This document shows positions 10,351 through 21,285 of a stretch of 64,000 bases of DNA, in pieces. The notes under the pieces are model-generated. The model saw only the letters and a list, made by a program, of their open reading frames with translations. It was not told the origin of the DNA and searched no databases. Source of the DNA: Dendrolimus kikuchii. Its lineage: Eukaryota; Arthropoda; Insecta; Lepidoptera; Lasiocampidae. The stretch spans positions 15,128,001 through 15,192,000 of the forward strand of contig CM034411.1 of the NCBI GenBank assembly GCA_019925095.2, in the 5' to 3' direction. The position numbers and the translations under genes are program-made. Within the stretch, counting starts at the first letter, position 1; every line of letters begins with the position of its first letter.

Positions 10351-10606
10351 CCGAAATTAAAATCATTTCACAGGACACCATCAACAAAGCTTGGTGAAAA
10401 GCATGCCAAGACGATTACACACCGTAATCGCTGCAAGGGGAGGCCATACTCGTTATTAATTTCTATTTGTTAATGTCTTTTTTCATTAAATTACCATAAA
10501 AATACACTCGTAGTCATAATTTCATTCTACCCATAAAAATGACCATTTTAACACGGCTCTCTATTTACATTGACTAAAACACCGATTCCAAGATTAAGTG
10601 TTCAAA

Positions 10607-11290
10607 ACTATTGTTACAGTTATTTAGTAGCATAGTTGTTCTTGTCATGTTTCCGTTTAAAGTTAATAATTTATTTTGTTATGTACCCTCTTATTTCTAA
10701 ACGATACAATCAGCCATTTCCTTAATTGAATAATAATCTTATACTTTTATTTATTCCGTGATTAGCCCCTGTTTTGTATAGAGTAGTTAGTTGTGTATAA
10801 TTCACCATAATTTTATATAACAGTGTTATCTCTAATATGATGAGGTAATTGTGTAGATTATAATTCAAAATCTCTCAAGTGTATATAGATAGATAGTATT
10901 CATTACATTTTATTTTTATTTTGGCAGACGCCATAGATTTATACTGCGTTCGGTTTGTTTTATTACATGTAAAACTTTAAGTATAATGTTTTATATAATA
11001 TATTGTACAAATTATTATCTCGAATTTCCAAACAGTATTGTATTAAATTCTTTTCATTCATAACACTTTAATTAAAATAGTTTATCAATGACTTCAATCC
11101 GCTATCGGTTGTGCCAATTGCTAAGTCTTATGTACTGTGAAAATTGTTGGAGGGATGGTGAGGTGTTCTAAAAATGCTTGTAGACCGTGAACAGTTAGTC
11201 TAATTAATGTGTTAAACCCGTAAAGTCCGCTGATTATAACTATGCGACCAGTTCTTTTATTACTATAAAACCCTTCTGAGTTGTTGCAAG
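10607..11290 (+). repeat. Inverted duplicate, copy A (lacks the insertions)
   Basis: Non-coding sequence nearly identical to the complement of 15095-16395, from ATTGTTACAGTTATTTAGTA through TCTAATATGATGAGGTAATT to ACCCTTCTGAGTTGTTGCA. Relative to the other copy it lacks the RTE-a and solo LTR, and it has about 60 bp extra near 10905-10967. Origin unknown: a segmental duplication or two copies of an unclassified repeat. Confidence 0.75.
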
Positions 11291-11886
11291 TGTTACACTA
11301 TATTCTCATCGATAATAAGAAATTTTTAGTCATCTAATCTAATGACATACTAAAAATATTTATATTATCCATAGAAAAGCCAACGACTGTAACTGTGCCC
11401 GTTTTTTTTGCAAGAGAGTGTATTTTTTAATACAATTTAGGCCACGATTTAACAGTGGTTGTAAAAAAAAGCTGGGAAATAAGTCGCATGTATGGTTCGC
11501 ATATTTTTTAAAAATTTTGACAGCAGGGAAAAACATTTTCCCAGGACGAAAAGTAGTTTTCATCTCTGTGATCAGACAACTCCAAGCGTACTTTCTGAAT
11601 ATGAGAAATGAAATAGATCTTTGCATTCCATACTTTGTATCTATTTAGCTCAGAAGTTGCATAGTTTACGAAAATTTATATATTTTGCAGGTGTACAATA
11701 AATATTGTAATTATTATTATAATGTATAATAGTCACGTGGCCACTAATAAATTCTAACATTATTTGCATATAAAATAACAGGTGTTAGAATAACATTTTA
11801 TCATCTTAAAATATATTAAAATAAATTAGGTATTGTTTTAATAATAATGATTGCGCTTTTTGGCTGATTTTAGTTAGACATACTTA
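11291..11886. other. No recognised feature
   Basis: AT-rich. Frames at 11360-11648 lie on opposite strands of the same stretch and show no motif. GGTGTTAGAATAACATTTT near 11790 recurs near 3770, a short repeat scrap. Confidence 0.4.
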
Positions 11887-12134
11887 TCCTACATTAATAT
11901 ATAAAGCTGAAGAGTTTGGTTGTTTGAACGCCCTAATCTCAGGAACTACTGGTCTGATTTGAAAAATTCTTTCAGTGTTAGATAGCCCATTTATCTGGGA
12001 AGGTTATAGGCAATATAACATCACGCTAAGACCAATAGGAGCGGAGCACCAATGAAGAATGTTTCAAAATCGGGGGGTTTTTTATCTTACTTTTTTTACA
12101 ATTCTACGCGAACAAAGTCGCGGGCAGAAACTAG
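11887..12134 (+). mobile_element. Hel-C Helitron, complete-looking
   Basis: Starts TC before ATTAATATATAAAGCTGAAG and ends GTCGCGGGCAGAAACTAG followed by T. The middle has TAGATAGCCCATTTATC and GGAGCGGAGCACCAATGAAG as in the other copies. Confidence 0.8.
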
Positions 12135-12154
12135 TTAAAAAGAAAATGTAAGTT

Positions 12155-12268
12155 GCGTGAGAACGGAACATTACTCGAGGTTGTTATGGCAGCATACGTT
12201 GGTGGATATGCAGATGGACGAATACCCTACCATCTGGTCGTGGGTATTCTTTTGTCGCCTCTTACGAC
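12155..12268 (-). mobile_element. Diverged SINE-B fragment, inverted
   Basis: Carries GAGGTTGTTATGGC, ATACCCTACCA and GTCGCCTCTTACGACA in SINE-B order but with many changes, so it is older than its neighbours. Confidence 0.55.
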
Positions 12269-12356
12269 ATCTTATTGCAGGAGTTCAACAGACAGGCAGA
12301 CGGCCCACTTGATGGAAAGCGGTTACCATCGCCTATGGACATTTGCAACACCAAAG
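12269..12356 (-). mobile_element. SINE-B 3' fragment, inverted
   Basis: Begins CTTATTGCAGGAGTTC and stops at CAACACCAAAGG, directly against the poly(T) of the next SINE-B copy, as if cut by it. Confidence 0.75.
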
Positions 12357-12632
12357 GTTTTTTTTTTATTGCAGGTCAGCAGACAGGCAGACGGCCCACT
12401 TGATGGAAAGCGGTTACCATCGCCTATGGCCATTTGCAACACTAAAGTTGCTACAAATGCGCTGCTGCTCTCTTAAGGGAGACTGGAACCTGCTCACTAA
12501 TGCCGGAACACAACACGTCGCCATCCAGTCGAGCAAATGCCTACCTACCTGGCTGTGGGTTGCTTTGTCGCCTCTTACGACAGGCCGCCTGGCCGCAGGA
12601 AATTGTATTCTTTCTCCGTTCCTACACGGATG
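12357..12632 (-). mobile_element. SINE-B copy, inverted
   Basis: From poly(T)-ATTGCAGGTCAGCAGAC to CCGTTCCTACACGGAT. A piece around TTGTTATGGCGGCAT is deleted. Lies head-to-tail with the fragment at 12269. Confidence 0.85.
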
Positions 12633-12666
12633 AAAACTTGCATTGCTAACATGTATCATAAAAATA

Positions 12667-12775
12667 AAAACAGATTTTGAGAATTTGTACGCCGCATTTT
12701 CAGCAAACAAGGTTTGCACTCGGCTTATTGCTGTGCCGGAATTATATCCGACACAACGCTGATTTTCTTGATGTA
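12667..12775 (+). repeat. Repeat J
   Basis: Second copy of the block at 7838 (GCCGCATTTTCAGCAAACAA through CACAACGCTGATTTTC). Confidence 0.6.
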
Positions 12776-14127
12776 TTCCTTCTCTATTCCTGCACGTATA
12801 GGTTGGTTCACATTTACTCAGTGACGAGTTCACGAGGCAGAGCAATATCCCCAGGCAAGACGATAACACTCATGTGACTTTGTTTATATCCATTCAAATA
12901 AAATATGATAATTATGTAAATAATGTCTTTGCTCCGGTATATACACATCATAACAGATAACGGATGAGTGAATAAACTTGATTTATGCAAATAAATATGT
13001 TCACCCATACAACTATTGTATCTGTTGGTATGTGTGCCAGCGGAATATTGTAAGAAACGCGAGTTTATAATCTAACTGCCCCTGCAGACAAACGGAATAG
13101 AATACAAAATGTATGGGAACAACATATCGTTACGCTAAGTACTATTATGTATTCCCATACATGTTTATTCGCACATCGGAACTCTTAACGAGTCTGGGAG
13201 GATTTTAGGCCCCTCAGATTTGTCTGGCTCATTGGAAAATACTTGGTAATATATATAAAATTCAGCCTACCTAAAACGACGTAAGTTCCCACATTTTTTT
13301 TTAAGTGTCTGTCAAAAGTTATGGCCCACAGGTAGTGTCTGGCAACTGTATATCTTTGTTTATAACAATATCATATATGACATATGTAAAAACTAGCCTT
13401 GCTACTTTGACGTAAGTTAGCATGGTTTTTTCTACCTTGGATACTTGCTACCTGAAAAACGGCCCCACTTTCAGCGAGTGTCCATTCCTTTCTAAGTTCA
13501 TGTTTCCTAAAATCACGTAAGTCTGGGGTGACTGGGATTAATCTATTAAATTAATTTGCAGTTCTGATAAGAAACGCATTACGTCGGTAAACTGTGCGAG
13601 TCAATGGTGTGTTTAGTAATTTCCAACGAGATTTGCACAATCAATTTTGGATTGCGCAATTTTAACCAAGAAACGTATATCAGCAATATTCTAGTTTTGA
13701 GAGGCAAGATATGAAATAAACTACAGCGTTCAACGTAACCCTTCCGTGGTATTTAAAATTAATGTACCTTGTGAATATTTGGACAGTAATTTGTGATGCC
13801 TGTTTACCTTGGTTAATGTTATAGGAGCCATGTACTTCAAAAGTAAATAATAGATTATGAGCGCGGCTGTAGGTCGTCGCGAGTAGTAGGTTCGTCTGGC
13901 TTAGGTCAAAATGAGCGAACCGTGCTGCGACAGCGGCCGGTGCGTGCCAGAATTACAAACAAAACCAATCACAACATATTGACAGTTTACAATCTCACTA
14001 GATTTATTGTAAAAAAAAATCACAATTATACTATGATATAGTTATTCATAATACACCTATAATATATATTAATTATATTATATATGGACTCCAAGGTGTA
14101 GAAAATATGTCTTTTTGTTCTTTAGTT
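12776..14127. other. No recognised gene; sparse repeats
   Basis: Largely unassigned. ACGTAAGT occurs at 13279, 13410 and 13515 in loosely similar surroundings, possibly a decayed repeat. A GC-richer patch at 13855-13955 has no coding or RNA motif I recognise. Confidence 0.4.
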
Positions 14128-14435
14128 ATTTTTTAAATCGGTTTTGTTTTTTGATATTTTTTTATTTTCTACTTTTTAGCTACGCAAATACTTGAATAAC
14201 TTTAGAAGTACGTTGTACGTGTCTATAATATTCGAGGATTGCTCTCGACTTCCTTGGGATCAACTCATCAGCTCCTGACTTGGTGACAATGGGATCACCT
14301 CCATATTCTTTCAAACACAAAAAAATTGAAAATCGGTTTACAATTGACGGAGAAATCGCTTAACAAACATACAACAAAATACAGTTGAATTGAGAACCGA
14401 AGAAAGAATTTAACCAACTTCAAAAAGGAGCCCTT
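14128..14435. mobile_element. Possible MITE, weak
   Basis: TTTTTTAAATCGGTT near 14130 and AACCAACTTCAAAAA near 14413 are imperfect inverted ends. The interior has AAAATCGGTTTACAATTGAC. Only suggestive. Confidence 0.3.
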
Positions 14436-14755
14436 TTCGAGATCGCTTATTTACTAAGATTTATTAGTCCACAACGCTGTTATTTTTTCTCATCAAAACA
14501 TACTTCCTTATTGTTATCAAAAGCCTTGGTACACGGCAATAATTTCTCGAAGTTTCATCCGACTTCACAACAGAGGTCATTGTTGATATTTATAACAAAA
14601 AAAATATTTTTACATAAGGACAAGTTTCGAATTAATGCTTAATTCAAAATAAGCCTGTCCTTACTACAAGGTTGATATTAAAGGACAATAAACATATCAT
14701 CATATTATATATCAGACCGATTTAATACATAAAATATTGGAAATTCCCAAAACTC

Positions 14756-15067
14756 CGTGCAGGAACGGAGAAAGAATACAATTTCCTGCGGCCGGGCGGC
14801 CTGTCGTAAGAGGCGACTAAACAACCCATAGCTAGGTGGTAGGGCATTTGCCCGACTGGATGGCTACCACCCCTGGTCTAGAGTATGTCGCCATAACAAC
14901 CTTGAGTTGTGTTCCGGCATTAGTGACCAGGTCCCAGTTTCCCTTAAGAGAGCAGCAGCGCATTTGTAGCAACATTGCTGTTGCAAATGTCCATAGGTGA
15001 TGGTAACCGCTTTCCATTAAGTGGGCCGTCTGTCTGTCTGCTGATTTCCTGCAATAAAAAAAAAAAA
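14756..15067 (+). mobile_element. SINE-B copy, full length
   Basis: Starts at the standard 5' end GTGCAGGAACGGAGAAAG and ends in CAATAAAAAAAAAAAA. AAAACTC at the left border and at 15064-15070 is a likely 7-bp TSD. Confidence 0.85.
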
Positions 15068-15372
15068 CTCTTTTAAGCATCCTCGTCATTTGAAAATTGT
15101 TTAATACATGCAACAACTCAGAAGGGTCTATGGTACCTTACGGTTTTAACACAATGAATACACTGACACTTCACACTCTACAAGCATTTTTAGAACACCT
15201 CGCCATCCCTCCAACAATTTTACAGTATATGAAACTTAGCAATTGGCCGATAGCGGATTGAAGTCATTGATAAACTATTTTAATTAAAGGGTTATTTATG
15301 CATGACAAGAATTTAATACATTATTGTTTGGAATTTTTTAGATTATATTTTATATAAGATATTATACTTAAA

Positions 15373-15563
15373 TTGATTATAATCAAATTGATCGTGTACT
15401 AGCAGAAGGTGATGTCAGGAGCCTTAAGAACAGACGAGCTTGCATGACAAGAGTTATGAATGTCAGAGGCAAGTGAGGTGTGTAAGAATAAGCCTAAATG
15501 GCACTCTGTTGTTCGTGCCTACCCCGAAAGGGAACTGGCGTGAAGTTATGTATGTATGTATGT
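15373..15563 (+). mobile_element. RTE-a 3' fragment with 12-bp TSD
   Basis: ATTATACTTAAA at 15361-15372 and 15564-15575. Copy A of the duplicated locus shows the uninterrupted site at about 10978-10989 on the opposite strand, direct evidence of a clean insertion. A small deletion frameshifts the VMNVKEAS block. Confidence 0.92.
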
Positions 15564-15770
15564 ATTATACTTAAAGTTTTAACATGAAAACAAAATGTAG
15601 TGAATACCGTCTATATACAATTGACAGATTTTGAATTGTAATCTACACAATTACCTCATCATATTAGAGATAATATTGTTACATAAAATTATGGTCAATT
15701 ACAGACAACTACTCTATACAAAACAGGCGCTAATCACAGAATAAATAAAAATATAACATTATTATTATAT

Positions 15771-16283
15771 TGTTACATACCGCCACAGAAATGCGCACCG
15801 GCAGGTGCCTGTCGTAAAAGCGCTGTTTATTGTCTTCCGGATTTAGGAATTTGTTTACTTTGTGTTTAGAATTTGTAATTAAGGAAAACATGCTATTGTT
15901 TTTCTATTTCTTTTATGGCCGTCATTAGTGTCGAACTAATTTTTATTGTTATTGTTTTCAACTTTGTTGGCCGTTCGCAGGTGTGCAAATTACATTTTCT
16001 TGGAAGAACCCTGTCCACGCAATCGATTGTGTATTGTAGAGTTTACTATAAAATAATGCCCGAACGGCGGGGTGGGGCAGTCGAGCGACGATTACGATAC
16101 AAGCAAGACGTGTACATTCGACAAGCGATATAGTGACGGACTTTGCGCGTGTTATTGATCGTGCAGATTGTAACAAGCAGTGTCTAGTTTTATTTGTACC
16201 TGTTTTATACGTGTTTGTATAGTTCTAATAAACTGTATAGTAATTCCAACGGCATTTTATTTTCGAGTCCCACACTCGTGACA
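15771..16283 (+). mobile_element. Solo LTR of an LTR retrotransposon
   Basis: 513 bp from TGTTACATACCGCC to CACTCGTGACA (TG...CA), flanked by ATAT at 15767-15770 and 16284-16287. It shares its sequence with 36253-36707. AATAAA near 16228 is a plausible LTR poly(A) signal. A 4-bp TSD fits Ty3/Gypsy-like integration. No internal region or primer-binding site flanks it, so it is a solo LTR left by recombination. The strand is inferred from the AATAAA. Confidence 0.85.
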
Positions 16284-16505
16284 ATATTAAGGAAATGGCC
16301 GATTGTATTGTTTAAAAATAAGAGGGTTCATAACAAAATTAACTTTAAAAAGAAACATGACAAGAACAACTATGCTACTAAATAACTGTAACAATTGTGC
16401 ACTGTAAGTGACGCTCGCTTCCTTAAACGTGTGCAAGCTTTAAAATGAACTCTCTCTCGTGGGTTTTCCAGGGAATTACAGTATGGGCTCTTCGAATAGA
16501 TAATA

Positions 16506-16959
16506 CATACATACATACATAACTTCACGCCAGTTCCCTTGCGAGGTAGGCACGTACAACAGAGCGCCATTTAGGCTTATTCTTACACAGCTCACTTGCT
16601 TCTTTGACATTCATAACTCTTGTCATGCACGCTCGTCTGTTCTTAAGGCTCCTGACATCATCTTCTGCTATATAGTACACGATCAATTTGATCATGGAAG
16701 GCGTGTCATGGCCTTCCACGACTAGTGCATCCATCCACTTTTGCATTGTATATCTGTTTAGTCATTCCTTCCACATGCCCGAACCACCGGAGCATTCCTT
16801 TCCTTACCTTCACCCCGACACTCTCTTTCTTACTTCAGTATTAGGAACGCGGTCCGCCAGCGTCACTCCGGAGAATTTGCGCAGTGCTCGCATCTCGACC
16901 GCGTTTACTCTACTTTCATGCTCTCTCTTCCATACCCAACTCTCGCTTCCACACGTGAG
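16506..16959 (-). mobile_element. RTE-a 3' fragment, inverted, 9-bp TSD
   Basis: TAGATAATA at 16497-16505 and 16960-16968. The minus strand encodes WVWKREHESRVNAVEMRAL and the terminal AxELA. Frame damage surrounds the RHxF region. Confidence 0.88.
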
Positions 16960-17009
16960 TAGATAATAATAAAAATATAACTCAATTACTGCATTAATGC
17001 GCAAAAGTG

Positions 17010-17405
17010 TCTATTGCATGGGGCCCTTCGTATACAACAAGCTTCCAAAGTCTCTTAGAGAGCTGCCATGTACACTATTAAATAAAAAAAATACTGACCA
17101 CTAAATGTTCTTATAATATAAACATGTTTATGGACGATAAAACATTATGAACTGACATAAATATATTTGACATGCTGTAATGGTAAAATTTTTATTATTT
17201 AGATTACTTATAGATTATCATTATTATTATTTTAATGATTAACAAATGTAATTTTTATTATTAATTGTATGAAATGTTTATCTGTAAGTTAATATTGTAA
17301 TAATAATTTTGCACGCCCAATTATGGGCCGTATGCATTGATATTATAAAAATTGTAACATCTTTGTTCATGCATTACGCAATAAATATATTCTATTCTAT
17401 TCTAT
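17010..17405 (+). mobile_element. Jockey/CR1-like LINE 3' end
   Basis: Codes FVYNKLPKSLRELP near 17030, the usual C-terminal motif of these RT ORFs, then stops. A ~300-bp AT-rich 3' UTR with CCCAATTATGGGC ends in AATAAATATATTCTATTCTA, a pentamer tail. Confidence 0.7.
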
Positions 17406-17562
17406 ATTCATAACAAAGGAGACGAGGTCTCAAAGATCCACTCAAAAGTCAACAATTACAAGTTAACACATGGTTTAAAAATGGGTTATATTTTTACAAG
17501 AGACTCACAACGACCACGTTACAATTATAAACTCTAGTGGAACGGGTTATGGAGCGTTGGTG

Positions 17563-17898
17563 TCATGAACGACGAAATACAAAAATGTCATTGGTTGATT
17601 TGAAAATCGTGCCTTTTTCAATGTCAATCGATAGAGGGACTGAATGCTTTGTGGCCAACGCCCACTTCGACCCCGCTCTTGACATGGGTCGTTGAGAGCG
17701 CTGTGTGATCGAAAATAAAAACGTTATAAGTGACGTTTTCGCCACGACCATAACGACCGTGATCGCCATGTGGAACGGCTGACGGAGGATTTTGGGCGTT
17801 GTGAGCGTGACCGGAACGCGTCCTTGGTTTGTTCGGAGTTGTTCTGACGTGTTCGAGATGCAAGCGCGTATTCGTAAGCAAGTTACCTGCGTGCGCAT
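17563..17898 (-). pseudogene. Unrecognised coding-like stretch
   Basis: This patch is GC-richer than its surroundings and has two overlapping long minus frames (17563-17898 and 17624-17881). One reads HGDHGRYGRGENVTYNVFIF. I do not recognise a family. It could be a decayed exon or element ORF, or chance. Confidence 0.2.
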
Positions 17899-17984
17899 GA
17901 ACGTCGTACAGCCACTAACTGAAGCGATCGCGGTAACCGAATTCGGTTAGAAAGAGATATATACTTTTCTATTCCCCCCTCGAC

Positions 17985-18377
17985 TCCATCCAACGTCGCG
18001 CCGTTCGTATCGTCGACGATCCCATACTAACAGGCGGTTTAGAATCGCTCAGCTTTCTAAGAGACTGCGTCCCTCTGCGTATTTTACCATCTGTATAACG
18101 GGGTTTGTCCCGAGGAACTGTTTGATATGGTGCCAACGCCTCACTTTTACAACCACACAGCTCGCCAGCGACGGGATATTCACCCCCATTTCTTTGAGCT
18201 CCCACGCTCAACCATGCAACGGTTCTCCAGAACATTTATTCCGCGTACAACAATGATCTGGAGGAAACTTCCCGACGCAGTTCTTCCTTTGCGCTACGAC
18301 ATGGGATTCTTTAAGGGCGTTATAAAATTTCTTAGAGGTCGGCAACGCGTTGGCGACACCCCTGGTGTTGCAAACGA
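17985..18377 (+). pseudogene. LINE-H RT C-terminus with altered 3' end
   Basis: Encodes LFDMVPTPHFYNHTARQRRD, FIPRTTMIWRKLPDAVLP and FLRGRQRVGDTPGVAN. Stops interrupt the upstream part. After GGTGTTGCAAACG, where the LINE tail should continue into TCTATAGGCGAC, a SINE-B begins instead. Confidence 0.8.
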
Positions 18378-18671
18378 ATGCAATTTCCTGCGGCCGGGCG
18401 GCCTTTCGTAAGAGGCGACAAAACAACCCACAGTCAGGTGGTAGGGTATTTAACATTTGCCCAACTGGATGGCTACCACCCCTGGTCTAGGGTATGCCGC
18501 CATAACAACCTTGAGTTGTGTTCCGGCATTAGTGATCGGGTTCAAGTCTCCCTTAAGAGAGCAGCAGCGCATTTGTAGTACCTTTGGTGTTGCAAATGTC
18601 CATAGGCGATGGTAACCGCTTTCCATTAAGTGGGCCGTCTGCCTGTCTGCTGAACTCATGCAATAAAAAAA
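18378..18671 (+). mobile_element. SINE-B copy fused to LINE-H
   Basis: Begins at GCAATTTCCTGCGGCCGGG, lacking ~20 bp of the 5' end, and runs to CAATAAAAAAAG. It carries a small internal duplication near 18452 (TATTTAACATTTGCCC). Confidence 0.82.
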
Positions 18672-18991
18672 GTAAAAAAAAAGGTAGCCTCATTTATTAA
18701 TTAATGACTGGCGAATTTGCATATTGCACAAACTGACCGATCTGAAATTCCATCAATAATTTTCTTCCTAAACGTCGCTAAAAGAACTAATTAATGATCA
18801 CATGATTACTTTTCGCTTGTGTTAATTAATCATTAGTGCGCGCCAGTGATAGTCAAATTAACCGTATTAGCGGAGGAGGTGTTATGTTTGCGGCACAAAT
18901 AAGTTTATCACGATTGATGACTGCGTCTGCGCAGGTGGGGATTTTCAAGAACGGATTTTAGAGGTTATTCTTAAATCTTTTTATATATACA

Positions 18992-19364
18992 CTAGCTTCT
19001 GCCCGCGACTTCGTCCGCGTGGAATAGTTTAAAAAAGGCCGGCAATACATCGGTAGCACCCTGTTGCAAGTGTCTATATGCGACGTTAATCACTTTCCAC
19101 CAGGTGGATCGTCAGCCTGTATTTTGTACTCTAGCAATAAAAAAATATAGGTCAAATAAAAGCCCCCAAATAAAAATCGATTTTTGAAATATTCTTTATT
19201 GGTGCTCCGCTCCTATTGGTCTTAGCGTGATGGTATATAGCCTATAGCTTTCCTCGCTAAATGGGCTATCTAAAACTGAAAGAATTTTTCAAATCAGACC
19301 AGTAGTTCCTGAGATTGGCGCGTTCAAGCAAACAAACTCATCAGCTTTATATATTAGTATAAGA
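18992..19364 (-). mobile_element. Hel-C Helitron with an insertion
   Basis: Inverted: CTAG at 18992, then CTTCTGCCCGCGACTTCGTC, ending at TATATTAGTATAAGA. Interrupted at 19032-19150. Confidence 0.8.
19032..19150 (+). mobile_element. LINE tail fragment nested in Hel-C
   Basis: GGCAATACATCGG, GTTGCAAGTGTCTATATGCG, CACTTTCCACCAGGTGGATC and a poly(A) end: a diverged tail of the LINE-H/tail-I type. Confidence 0.6.
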
Positions 19365-20084
19365 TAAGATATTACCTAAACCCGGCTAAGTTTCGCTATC
19401 TCTACTGGGTGAACTGCACATACATAATTTTCACTTTTCTTTTGGTTAACTACCAATTATTACGAATAGCTTCATACGTTTCGTGTCGAAATAATGATTA
19501 CTGAATAAATTAACAAATTGAATATAAAGTTATTTAGAATAAATATAAAAGGTTTGTGGACGATGTTCCCCCTGTCTCCCCTGAACTGCATGACCGCAGA
19601 GCATAGGTATATAGTATAAACTCACGTAAAAAATCGAGGCAGTTTGAACTCGCCTCGCAAACCGGTCGTTGCTTTCTGAGGTCTTTAATCGGAAAAAAGG
19701 TCCTTCTTACAAAGGACGACCAATCTTGTTTTGCGTATGGTATGACCAGTAAAATAAACCTCGCTGAGAAACATATTACATAATCTGATTTTAGTCAAGA
19801 TTTTATATGAGACTAGCATGCGCCACTCAACTTCGTTCGCGTTGCCCTGGCATGCAACTGCAGCGCCAAAAAAACAAGCGCCACAATTTCGCTACAAGTC
19901 GTGCGCAAAAGGTTTGCCGATTATAACTTGTTGGTGATTTTGAATTGCCTTCTAAAACTTTAATTTAAAATTGTTTAAAATGATTGATGATGACCGCACA
20001 CCAACAAGAGACTCGCAGTTAAATTAATGGCGGATTAACTTAAATTGCAATTTAAAATATTATATTATATTATATTAACTTATA
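19365..20084. other. No recognised gene
   Basis: GTGAACTGCACATACATA near 19410 recalls 33390 and 35500 (GAACTGCACACACACA), scraps of one repeat. The rest is unassigned. Confidence 0.4.
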
Positions 20085-20089
20085 GTAGA

Positions 20090-20595
20090 GAGCGTCATGC
20101 AGCACTTAACGACATAATCCGTCGGGCTCTTGTCACCGCCGGGGTACCTGCTGTTCTAGAACCGAACGGTTTGTGCCGCAGCGATGGCAAGAGACCCGAT
20201 GGTATGTCATTGGTGCCCTGGAGGATGGGTCGCCCTTTAGTATGGGACGCGTCTTGAGTCGAAACTCTGGCGGCGTCCCATCTTTCAGCTACAAGCATGT
20301 CTGCTCGTACAGCTGCTGCACAACAGGAGGCCTTAAAATGCTGCAAATATGCCGACATTGGAAATGGTTACATATTTGCGGTTTTGGGGCCGAGAGCCTG
20401 GGACCATGGGGGCCTGATGCGCACAAACTTTATCGAGACATAGCGAAACGCCTGGTAGACGTCCCACGTGACCAAAAGACTGGTCCGTACCTCGGTCAAC
20501 GCATCAGCGTTGCGATACAGCGAGGTAATGTGGCCAGTCTTTTGGGCACGTTTCCAACTGACAGCGGTCTGGGACTAGATTTTAAGTTTTCATAA
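20090..20595 (+). pseudogene. Nuclease-like ORF of a mobile element, broken
   Basis: Frame 1 reads [20 protein letters not shown], then [11 protein letters not shown] and [13 protein letters not shown] stop follows at about 20256, then KCCKYADIGNGYIFAV. After a frame change near 20385 it reads ESLGPWGPDAHKLYRDIAKR and QRISVAIQRGNVASLLGT, ending at TAA 20593-20595. The spacing of RPDG and VWD resembles a PD-(D/E)XK nuclease core, which is my inference. Similar C-terminal domains occur in element-derived proteins of invertebrates. No RT motif is adjacent. Two shorter relatives lie at 1796 and 36828. Confidence 0.6.
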
Positions 20596-20754
20596 TTTAA
20601 TTATATTGTAGAGATATTCATTTTCAGAGATAGTTAACTACAACAATTAAAAAGTACTATTAATTTTAGAAAAGCCAAAGATTAAAAGATTAAGTTACAT
20701 AACCAACTTATACAAACCATTAACATTTTCAATCAACTTTTTCCTATCTAAGTA

Positions 20755-20890
20755 TACTAATATTAGGAGGTAAAGTTTGTGAGATTGTATGTTCGGGGTA
20801 ATCTCCGGTACTACTGATCCGATTTTGAAAATTCCTTTACCAGTAGAAAGCCACATTATTCCTGAGTGACATAAGCTATATTTGATTGTG
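20755..20890 (+). mobile_element. Hel-E Helitron 5' part
   Basis: CTAATATTAGGAGGTAAAG, then GGGGTAATCTCCGG and AAAATTCCTTTACCAGTAG resemble 39737-39938. The 3' end is missing. Confidence 0.55.
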
Positions 20891-21112
20891 ATTAATAAAC
20901 CAAAAAAGTTTAATTATTCTACGCCCAGCGATATGGGTACGGGAGCGCCTGTCAAATATGTTACAGCAATAACGTTCCACGCAAGAATTGCGAACATTTT
21001 GGTAGGAGGCACTGCAAGTGCTTTCTGTGTTTATGAATTAAGAAAAGGTTACGAAGCATAATTAAGCCTTGACATGCGTGCGTGCGTGCGTGGGTGCATG
21101 GGTGTATGTGTA

Positions 21113-21285
21113 ACACTAACAATGGAACGACACAGTACGACAGCATTCAGAGGAAGCTTCCGGTATGCAGCATCAAGATGTTGTAATAATATCTCTCCAC
21201 CTATTAGAAATGTACCTTCAATTTCATTGTTTAGGATCAAGCTCAAGAAATTTCTAAGCACAACATGATCTTAGGCATGACACAA
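21113..21285 (+). pseudogene. LINE-L RT C-terminal scrap
   Basis: Encodes ERHSTTAFRGSFRYAASRCC, then NNISPPIRNVPSISLF and KLKKFLSTT, ending at TGA. Collinear with the end of the 52203-52802 frame (QRHSSASFKGSFKYAASKCW). Confidence 0.75.

Larger units (their letters stand above)
15095..16395 (-). repeat. Inverted duplicate, copy B (with two insertions)
   Basis: Complement of 10607-11290, interrupted by RTE-a at 15373-15563 and a solo LTR at 15771-16283. Removing both restores collinearity with copy A, so both insertions post-date the duplication or are absent from A by lineage. Confidence 0.75.
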
